This document shows, in pieces, positions 56,708 to 64,000 of a DNA stretch of 64,000 bases. The DNA is from Closterium sp. Naga37s-1. Taxonomy: Eukaryota; Streptophyta; Zygnematophyceae; Desmidiales; Closteriaceae. A program made the position numbers and the translations under genes. Below the pieces are notes generated by a model. The model saw only the letters and a list, made by a program, of their open reading frames with translations. It ran no database searches and was not told where the DNA came from. Position 1 is the first letter of the stretch. Each line of letters begins with the position of its first letter. The stretch is taken from assembly GCA_947471745.1 (NCBI GenBank), contig CANJKZ010000768.1:2557501-2621500 (forward strand), read 5' to 3'.

Positions 56708-58012
56708 TTAAACATAAGAAATGTCCATAGTAAACACAGGCAAACCACGCTGCAACAGCGCAAACCAGTCAGGGGTGACCACATGAGGGCCAAAGCCGTC
56801 ACGATAGAGGTCGTCGAGACGGCGGAAGCAGCGCGCAGCGGAGTGATCGTGACGCCTGCAGACTGTGCCAGCGTCCGGACCAGTTAGAAGTCGGTACTGG
56901 CAGGGCCCGACGTCCCGGCGATGCGATACCCAGCTGTCCGGGCCGCCACCGTGGCCGATGCTCCCGAGGCCACCAGGTCCCCACTGCTGCTGGGAGGCCC
57001 ACTGATGAATCCGCTGATGCTGCTGCGACGACTGCTGCTGCTGCTGCGTCACTGCCACACACCCAGGACCAGCACCTCATCTGGCCGTACCACCAAACCC
57101 GGAAACTCCTCCAGCGCCAGACCTCCCAGACGTACCAGCACCTCCACCGCCTCCACCACCTCCACCCCCTCCACTCCTACGACCACTCTTGCGACGTCGC
57201 TGCCCACCAGAGGCAGCAACTGCTGCAATCTTCGTCGGGGCAACACGCTCAACTCCAGCAGCAGAGGCAACGGAGGCACGGAGCAGAGACGGGGCGCACC
57301 CCTCAAAGATAGGGGGAAGCACCGTACCATGAACGAAGGCTAGGGTGCGTAGGGGAGTCTCGATCTCAGTGAGACGCGTCTCAAAGAGGTCGATAGTGAG
57401 GGTCGTGGGGTGCACAGTGAGGAAGTGGTCCCGGGCAGCCACGAAGCGGTCAGGAAGGCGGGTCGCGAGGAGATACAGTGTGATATACATGGGGGGCTGA
57501 TTCTTAGCAAGAAACTCAGTAGTGCAAGCAGCACGGAACCTAGCGTCAAGCGAGCGCAGGTGCCTGACCAGGTCACCGACGGTATGGAACGAAGGGAGAT
57601 CAGGAAATAGGAAGGGCAGAAAGAGGCGGCCTAAAGTACCAGGCGAAGGAGTGGAGTAGCGAGCGATAACAGCATCCAAACACTCCTTCGCCGTCTTCAC
57701 CTGGTTGAAATGCCCCCGCTCGGCCAGCGGGAGGTGGCGGCGGATGGCGAGGCGTGCAGCAGCGTCGCGTGCCTTCCAGCGGCTGTACTCCAGGCTAGCC
57801 GCGCGGTATTCCTCCTTCTGCGCCGGCGTGGCGTCAGCGGCGGCAAGATCAGAAGGACACGGCGGGGTTGGGAGCTCACCCGAAGCTTGGTCGTACAAGG
57901 AGACGCCCTGCTGAACCTGGCTCGTCAGGTAGAGCTTGACTTTGAGCAGCCACTCATCGAAGTCGATCGCACGACCCTCCGCATCGAAACGTAAGACCGA
58001 CTCAATCGCCAT
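56708..58012 (-). pseudogene. Copia gag remnant
   Basis: From ATG at 58012 (SVLRFDAEGRAIDFDEW) it parallels the gag of the 22-29-kb element through VKTAKECLDAVIARYSTPSP, the Gly-rich and Gln-rich tracts and CRRHDHSAARCFRRLDDLYR. A TGA at 57077-57079 is in the same frame as the sequence on both sides; CGA to TGA, a CpG change, would explain it. The frame ends at 56708 about where the first element proceeds toward the protease. No protease, integrase, RT, LTR or primer site is recognisable nearby, so it is a gag-only remnant of a related family. A CCTGCAG before CTGTGCC about 30 bases upstream of the ATG may be coincidental. Confidence 0.75.
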
Positions 58013-58214
58013 AACAGCAGGAAGCAGAGGCACAGCTGCAGGAACATATGATGTCAAGAAAAACGTAACAAATTATGAGTGCTGATAAGAGTGCAAAAGC
58101 AAGGTAGAAAAGACATTGAAATCATCCACTAGGATCGCCACATATCAACGTTCCTAAAGAGCAATGAGAGTTTAGTGCAGAGGGTTGAGAGCAGAGCGTC
58201 CGTGTCAAATAGGA

Positions 58215-58610
58215 CTGAGGGGAGTGAGGGAGGGAGGGGAGCAGTCAGGGAGGAGGCAGAGGGAGGAGGCAGAGGGAGGAGGCAGAGGGAGGAGGTAGAG
58301 GGAGGAGGCAGAGGGAGGAGGCAGAGGGAGGAGGTAGAGGGAGGATGAAGGGAAGTCAAAGGTAGGGGACCAGTGGGGAGGGGGAGAGGGAGAAGGCAGA
58401 GGGAGGAAGCAGAGGGAGGAGACGAGGGAAGGAGGCACGTGAACACAAGTGAGGTAGCGCCACGATGGTCAATCAGTCTATCGATCAACCCTCCTTGAGA
58501 GCAACAAGGGTGGAAACTGTCGAGGCGACTTGAAAGTCGTGAGGTAGCGCCACGATGGTCAATCAGTCTATTGATCAACCCTCCTTGAGAGCAACAAGGG
58601 TAGAAACTTG
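58215..58610. repeat. 13-bp GGAGGA repeat and 90-bp direct duplication
   Basis: 58235-58425 is a purine-rich array with a 13-bp period (GGCAGAGGGAGGA). 58449-58510 and 58539-58600 are direct copies, offset 90 bp, of a segment starting GTGAGGTAGCGCCACGATGG. On minus this follows the uridine kinase exon group; no exon recognised inside. Confidence 0.75.
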
Positions 58611-58639
58611 ACTGAGTGACTGGTTTCCAACTTACCCAG

Positions 58640-60260
58640 GACTTTTGAAGTTGAAGTTACTAGCACGCTTCTGCTCTTCCTTTGCCAGCTTGCAAGAAAC
58701 GGGGTGGTGGTTATCAGCAGCGCCGCATACAGTGGTAACCATATGCACACAGGCTAAGGATGCTTTTTGACAATTCGCAAGGAGTTTTAAGAGTTCTCAA
58801 GGGGTTTTTCAAAATTCCCTAAAACGGGGTAGTGGTTACCACCAGCACCGCTCACAGTGGTAATTAAGCATACCCATACAAACTGAGCTGTGGTTACCAG
58901 GATGGTCGAAGCTGAAGTTACTGGCACGCTTCACCTCCTCCTCTGTCAACTTGCAAGACACGGGGTGGTGGTTACCACCAGCACCACGTGAACAGTGGTA
59001 TTCCAATGCATACCCGACTGAGTGAGCTGTGTGGTTACCATCCTACCAGGATGGATGACGAGCAATAGGATTATTTTAGAGACGTCTGAAAAACAATATT
59101 ATTTCACACGGATACCAGAACCAATGACTGGTTACTAGCTTACCAGGATGGTCGAAGTTGAAATCGCTCGCACGTTTAAGCTCCTCCTCTGTCAACCCTC
59201 GGTAGAAGGAATCCTGTCAGCATGCAAGCAAGCAAGCAAGCACGGAAGGAAGCAAGTGAGAACACGCAGAGTTTCCAGCTTACCGCACCAAAATCACTCC
59301 TCCTCTGTCAACCCACGGTAGAAGGAATCCTGTCAGCATGCAAGCAAGCGAGGAAAAAGGCAAGCGAAAACAAACGGGGTTTTCACTTTAGTGAACATTC
59401 CTATGCCTGAAATAGCTCCTCCTCTGTCAACCCTTGGGAAAAGGAGTCCTCTCAGCCAGCAAGCAGAGAGTTTGGGGAACACGCATGTCGCATGTGTATG
59501 TCACTGGCTTATAAGGCGCCTCAGATGTCGTCACTGGCATGCTTCACCTCCTCCTCTGTCAATCCGCATTAGAAGGAATCCTGTCAGAACGCAGGACAAC
59601 GAACAAGCAAGAAAGCAGAAAGTAAGGGGGGCAAGCTCGTTGCATCTGTCTATCAAGGCGTCACAAATGTCGTCACTGGCATGCTTCAGTTCATCTCCTC
59701 CCGTGCCAACCCTCGCATCACAAATGGCGTAACTGGCTCGAAAGGGGAGGAGCTGAACCTGCCAGTGACGCCTTGAAAGCCAGTTCATCTCCTCCCCTGT
59801 CAACCCTCGGTGAAAGGAGTCCTGCCAGCACGCAAGCCGAGAGCTTGGGGAACACGCATGTCGTCATGAATGGGTCTTGAGGCACCTCGAACCTCGTCAC
59901 TGGCATGCATGCGTAGGTTCAGCTCCACCTTTGTCAACCCTCGGTGAAAGGACACGTGTAGAGAGGGTGTTCTTGAGACGTCTCAAAAACACCCTCTCTA
60001 CAAGAGGCATCTCAAACCTCGTCACTGGCATGCATGCGTAGGTTCAGCTCCACCTTTGTCAACCCTCGGTGAAAGGAGTCCTGCCAGCATGCAAGACAAC
60101 AAGCGTGCAAGTACAGAGTTTGGGGAAGTTTCAGGCTTTCCGTGCATGTGCGTGTGCACGTCACTGGCCTTCCAGGCGTCATAAATGCCGTCACTGGCAA
60201 GTTCCAGCTCAGCCCCTCCTCTCTCAACCTGTGGTAGGAGTCCTGTGGCAGTAAAGCAGA
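58640..60260 (-). repeat. About 11 copies of the DSFY exon cassette
   Basis: Copies near 58655, 58905, 59180 (complete), 59300, 59420, 59550, 59690, 59790, 59915, 60045 and 60205 share CCTCCTCTGTCAACC on plus and the ACAG or GCAG acceptor on minus. Most are decayed: stops follow DSF near 59570 and EEE near 59290, and the NFDHP end survives only in the three lowest-coordinate copies. Between cassettes lie variants of TTGAGGCGCCTCAAA. Unit size is mostly 110-135 bp. Confidence 0.82.
59957..60002. repeat. 46-bp palindrome with GACGTC core, one mismatch
   Basis: TGTAGAGAGGGTGTTCTTGA followed by GAC forms the left arm, and the right arm is its reverse complement except one base. The centre TTGAGACGTCTCAA belongs to the dispersed palindrome family. 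It separates two DSFY cassettes, truncating the acceptor side of one. Confidence 0.92.
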
Positions 60261-60344
60261 GAGTTTGGAGGACACGCATGCGCATGTGCACGTCACTGGC
60301 TTTCAAGGTGTCATAAATCTCGTCACTGGCAAGTTTGAGCACCG

Positions 60345-61275
60345 TATCTCACCTGGAGCACCACCAGCACCAACCTGTGGTCGTGCAGCTGCGGAATGAT
60401 CAACTGCTAAGTTGACTTCACAATCACAACTCCTGCTAATGCACCATGTTGCACCACACTGCACCGCATCTCACCTGGAGCACCAGCATCAAACTGTGGT
60501 CGTGCAGCTGCGGAATGATCAACTGCTGAGTTGACTTCACAATCACAACTCCTGCTAATGCACCATGTTGCACCACACTGCACCGCATCTCACCTGGAGC
60601 ACCAGCATCAACCTGTGGTCGTGCAGCTGCGGAATGATCAACTGCTGAGTTGACTTCACAATCACAACTCCTGCTAACGCACCATGTTGCACCACACTGC
60701 ACCGCATCTCACCTGGAGCACCAGCATCAACCTGTGGTCGTGCAGCTGCGGAATGATCAACTGCTGAGTTGACTTCACAATCACAACTCCTGCTAATTCA
60801 CCATGTTGCACCACACTGCACCGCATCTCACCTGGAGCACCAGCATCAACCTGTGGTCGTGCAGCTGCGGAATGATCAACTGCTGAGTTGACTTCACAAT
60901 CACAACTCCTGCTAATGCAACATGTTGCACCACACTGCACCGCATCTCACCTGGTGCACCAGCATCAACCTGTGCCGTGCAGCTGCTGAATGCTCAAATA
61001 CTGAACCAACTCAACGATCACACCACCCCATCTGGATCACCAGCTTCATCTCCTCTTTCCCGGTGTACCACTTTGTGCCACACTCCACCGTATCTCACCT
61101 GGTGCACCAGCACCCACCCAGTCGTCATGCAGCTGCTGAGTCGACCCAGCACTTACAAAACAACCCCATCTCCTCTCTTTCCTTGCACCGCTTTCCACCG
61201 CACTGCACCTGATCTCACCTGGTGCACCAGCACCCACCCGGTGGTCGTGAAACTGCTGAATGACCAACTATTGAG
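60345..61275 (-). repeat. Eight copies of the LHDHR 33-nt exon cassette
   Basis: Five nearly perfect 119-bp units (60345-60950) and three diverged ones (near 60950, 61100 and 61219). Each has CAG acceptor, the 33-34-nt exon and a CAG/GTGAGA donor on minus. The diverged copies read HDHRVG or HDDWVG and differ by one inserted G. The inter-exon DNA includes TGCACCACACTGCACCGC, similar to the array upstream of the ATG at 62750-62805. Confidence 0.88.
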
Positions 61276-61339
61276 TCAACTCGACAACCACAACTCCAGC
61301 TTCTCTCTCTCCTGACGCACCGCTTTGGCAGCAGGGGGT

Positions 61340-62490
61340 TGGCTGTCGATGGAGGGGTGGAGGCCTGATATTTGCACCTGACAGCTGGTCTGCTTGGGGG
61401 GAGGGAGGGAAGGGAGGACACACACACGCAGGCGACTACTGAGGTAAGGAAGAGGCAGCAGAGGGGGTGGCTGTCAATGGAGGGGTGGAGGCCTGATATT
61501 TGCACCTGTGAACTGGTCTGGAGGGAGGGAAGGACAAAGAAAGAATGCTAGCGCCTTGAAAGCAGCAGTGTAATCAGGGTGGGGGAGGAAGAAGAGGCAG
61601 CAGGGGGGTGGCTGTCGATGGAGGGGTGTAGGCCTGATATATGCACCTGAAAACTGGTCTGGAAGGGGAGAGGGGAGGACACACAAGCACAGGCGACTGC
61701 TGAGGTAAGGAAGAAGAGGCAACAGGGGGATGGCTGTCAATGGAGGGGTGGGGTGGAGGGGTGGAGGGCTGATATGTGCACCTGAGAGCTGGTCTGTGGG
61801 GGGGAGAGGAGAGGACACACAAGCACAGGCGAGTGCTGAGGGAAGGAAGAAGAGGCAACAGGGGGATGGCTGTCAATGGCGAGGTGGGGTGGGGTGGAGG
61901 CCTGATATGTGCACTCGAGAGCTCGACCGGAGGGGTGGAAGCTTTGATATGTGCACTTGGGAGCTGGTGTGGAGAGGGGGAGAGGGGAGGACACACAAGC
62001 ACAGGCGACTGCTGACGTAAGGAAGAAGAGGCAACAGGAGGATGGCTGTGAATGGGGAAGTAGGGTGGAGGGGACGCCTGACACGTGCACTTGGGAGCTG
62101 GTCTGGAGAGGGGGAGAGGGGGAGAGGGGGAATGGGGAGGACACACAAGCACAGGCGACTGCTGAGGTAAGGAAGAAGAGGCAACAGGGGGGTGGCTGTC
62201 AAAGGAGGGGTGGGGTGGAGGGGTGGAGGCCTGATATGTGCACCTGAGAGCTGGTCTGGAGGGAGAGGGACGGGAAGAGAGGGGAGGAGAGAGATGCGAA
62301 GGAGGCTGCTGAGGTGACTGAAAAAGGAGGTGGAGGTGGAGCCCATATGCACACGTGCCTGGCACGTGCACCTGGGAGCTGGTTTGGAGGAAGAGAGGGG
62401 AGAGCACATACACATGCTCAGACAACGTTTGAGGTGCCTCGACGAGGGCGTCGAGGCCTGACCCGTGCACCTGGGAGCTCGTCTGGAGAG
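61340..62490 (-). repeat. Ten copies of the TSSQVHxSGL exon cassette
   Basis: On plus, ATATGTGCACCTGAGAGCTGGTCTGGAG variants recur about every 100-150 bp (near 61380, 61500, 61645, 61778, 61910, 61953, 62085, 62240, 62370 and 62470). On minus each has CTCCAG acceptor followed by ACCAGCTCCCAGGTGCAC. Only the copy at 62482 continues with CTCGACGCC. The rest run into CCTCCACCCCTCC and CCACCCC-rich intron-like sequence. Confidence 0.78.
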
Positions 62491-62756
62491 AGCGAGGGGG
62501 AGGAGACCATCCCAAAAAAGGATGACAACCATGCAAAGGCTCTACCGCCAGGGCGTACGAACCAGCCTAACCAGCGTAGAAATTGAGCTGCAGCGCGCCG
62601 AGCCAGCGCAGTGAACAAGCAGCGCGCCGAGCCAGCGCAGTGAACAAGCAGCGCGCGCCAAGTGTGCAGAACAACGCAGCAAACCAGCAGCAAGCCGAGC
62701 CGATTACCTCGAGGGTTTTCTCGAGATCTTCCAGAGCGTTGGCCATGCTGCAGCGC

Positions 62757-62806
62757 ACTGCACGGGACTGCACCTGACTGCACCGGACTGCACCGGACTG
62801 CACCTT
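62757..62806 (-). repeat. 10/11-bp array just upstream of the uridine kinase ATG
   Basis: On minus, four to five copies of GGTGCAGTCC-like units end about ten bases before the ATG at 62746. If transcribed it lies in the 5' UTR. Confidence 0.8.
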
Positions 62807-62819
62807 CACGGAATTCCAG

Positions 62820-63700
62820 CTAATGCTGCTGCCTGCTGCTGCGTTTCCTGGTGCCTAGCCTAGGCGACGCTGAGGCGTTAAATCCTGTTCACACGCGCTA
62901 TCCTATGTCAACCCTGAGCTCTGGTCGTCAAACGCCCATCGTCCTTTACATTATCGCGGTACGTCACGGGGATCCTACTCAGGCACAACGATACCAGGAT
63001 TTCCAATGTTTTTTTGTTTTTGAGAACTCTCGAAAGGTACGTCAAGGGATCCTATTCATTCAAACGGAACGACTGATCAGTATCCTTGCGGGCTGATGAC
63101 TGGTAATTGTGCGAGCTCACTGTCAAGAGCTCACTGGTAAATGACGCGTACTAAGAAGCGCTTCGGGCCAGCTCACTGTCAATCAATGCAGAGGATAACT
63201 TCGACCTAGATCGATAGGTCGCCGAAGTGCCTTTCCAATCATCAAGTGGCGCAGAAGCCTGCGGCAAACCGCAATGCAGTCAGCCTAATTAGAGAGCATT
63301 GCCGCCTAGGCGGCTCATGTCCTAGTCAGTTCTGAGGGGCTGGCTGGGACGGAAATAGTGAATTCAATAGTTCGTTGACTGCGGTTTGATGAGATGCTTT
63401 GCGTGATTGAACGGTTGGGTAGTGTTTCGATCCAAAGTTAACTCGACGCGCTCATGGAGTCAAAATTCTACACCATTCACTAGCTGGAATATAGGCAATG
63501 ACATCCATGCATTCTAATGAAAAAGCAAAATGAGGTGAATCTTACCATGTGGAAATAGTGGCAATGTGTTTTTATATGCGTGGGAAGTAAAAGTGCGGCT
63601 AGAAATTACAATGAAGATACGCAACACAGCATTTGGAAGCATGGTAAAATACTCCAGTGAAACTGACACTGCCATGTAGAAAAGGGCAAGATTTATAAGA
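62820..63700. other. Gene-free stretch, probable upstream region
   Basis: Contains a repeated GGTACGTCA...GGATCCTA phrase (62960 and 63036), an imperfect palindrome TTTTGAGAACTCTCGAAA (63018-63035), two copies of GAGCTCACTG (63112, 63129) and a module at 63370-63425 resembling 46500-46580 upstream of gene E. No gene recognised, unless 63514-63707 is an exon of the next gene. Confidence 0.4.
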
Positions 63701-63707
63701 ACACTGC

Positions 63708-64000
63708 CTACCATGGCAGGAAAAGGGTAACAAGAGTTATAATCAAAATTCCCACTAGCGTTGATATTACTACTGCTGTAACAGCAGCCTCCCAGCTGGA
63801 AAACTTCAGGCCGTCAACACTTGGGCACTCCTCTCTACCGAACAGCCGCACACCTCCACCTGTATCCATAGCACCTGCTACCCTCCGCACATAGCGCTCG
63901 GCCCCTTCTAACTCCGGCGGTACGAGGGAGTTGCTAGAGTTTTCGAGCTTTAAGACATCCCCGCTGCTTTCAATAAAAAGGGGCGCCTCGCTGCCAGGGT
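63708..64000 (-). CDS. C-terminal part of an unknown membrane protein, cut by the window edge
   Basis: A minus-strand frame is open from the window edge to the TAG at 63708. It reads ELEGAERYVRRVAGAMDTGG, then LFGREECPSVDGLKFSSWEA and a hydrophobic segment TAVVISTLVGILIITLVTLF followed by LPW. One C-terminal transmembrane helix is predicted by eye. At the very end CCATG/GTAGGC could be a splice donor; the sequence beyond (63707-63514) encodes another hydrophobic stretch (NLALFYMAVSVSLEY), so the protein may continue through an intron with more membrane helices. I do not recognise the family. Confidence 0.5.
   Translation of the reverse strand, partial: PGSEAPLFIESSGDVLKLENSSNSLVPPELEGAERYVRRVAGAMDTGGGVRLFGREECPSVDGLKFSSWEAAVTAVVISTLVGILIITLVTLFLPW

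Larger units (their letters stand above)
58620..62746 (-). pseudogene. Uridine kinase-like gene, 5' exons only, multiplied in tandem
   Basis: On minus: a start exon at 62746-62708 (MANALEDLEKTLE, donor GTAATC); an exon beginning at 62482 (TSSQVHGSGLD); a 33-nt exon such as 60626-60594 (LHDHRLMLVLQ, donor GTGAGA); and a 70-nt exon at 59213-59144 (DSFYRGLTEEELKRASDF, then NFDHP, donor GTAAGC). Phases fit: the 33-nt exon ends in phase 0 before DSFY, and the 70-nt exon ends with one base of the Asp codon expected in HPDAFD. LHDHRVVLVNQ-DSFY-x-GL-x-EE is diagnostic of plant uridine/cytidine kinases of pyrimidine salvage; the Asp of DSFY is the catalytic base in that family. I could not find the P-loop exon (GGTASGKTT) where it should be, nor later exons, so this looks non-functional or rearranged. 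Confidence 0.7.

Overview
The window looks like nuclear DNA of a plant-lineage eukaryote, probably a streptophyte alga or bryophyte-grade plant; I cannot name the species. The grounds are a plant-type LINE with an RVT zinc knuckle, a Ty1/copia element with a methionyl-tRNA-type primer site, a RING-H2 gene resembling plant RHF E3 ligases, exons of a plant-like uridine kinase, intronless F-box/LRR genes, spliced genes with GT-AG signals, and abundant minisatellites. There is no bacterial gene organisation, CRISPR array or rRNA operon.

Layout. 0-3.8 kb: a minus-strand RING-H2 gene whose separate exons have been multiplied in tandem (first RING half x3, second half x4) and whose last visible exon runs into a 20/21-bp array. 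3.8-5.4 kb: no recognised gene. 5.4-9.24 kb: a 5'-truncated minus-strand LINE with two frameshifts. 9.56-11.86 kb: F-box/LRR gene A (one frameshift). 13-30 kb and 31.5-40.6 kb: two direct copies of a segmental duplication, each running minisatellite, leader, F-box/LRR gene (B intact, C broken by a heptapeptide repeat and frameshifts), CTGAT-rich block, conserved tail. The first copy carries a 7.55-kb Copia element with identical LTRs, a 5-bp target duplication and three in-frame TAG codons; the second copy shows the unoccupied locus. 40.9-46.5 kb: a third, inverted copy with intact gene D. 47.1-49.4 kb: gene E, with one nonsense codon, divergent from D. 50-55 kb: a putative secreted-protein exon followed by several families of tandem exon-like cassettes and two arrays of GTGAGT units. 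56.7-58.0 kb: a minus-strand Copia gag remnant. 58.6-62.75 kb: 5' exons of a uridine kinase-like gene, each multiplied roughly 8-11 times. 63.7-64.0 kb: the end of a membrane-protein gene entering from the right edge.

Two patterns stand out. First, single exons plus their splice signals were amplified in tandem, in units of about 90-150 bp, in at least two recognisable unrelated genes and probably two more; in the RING gene one intact splice path survives among decayed copies. Second, short palindromes of the form TTTTGAG-N4-CTCAAAA, with a changing but mostly self-complementary core, recur between these cassettes and are not seen in the LINE, the Copia element or the F-box genes. A possible causal link between the two is inference.
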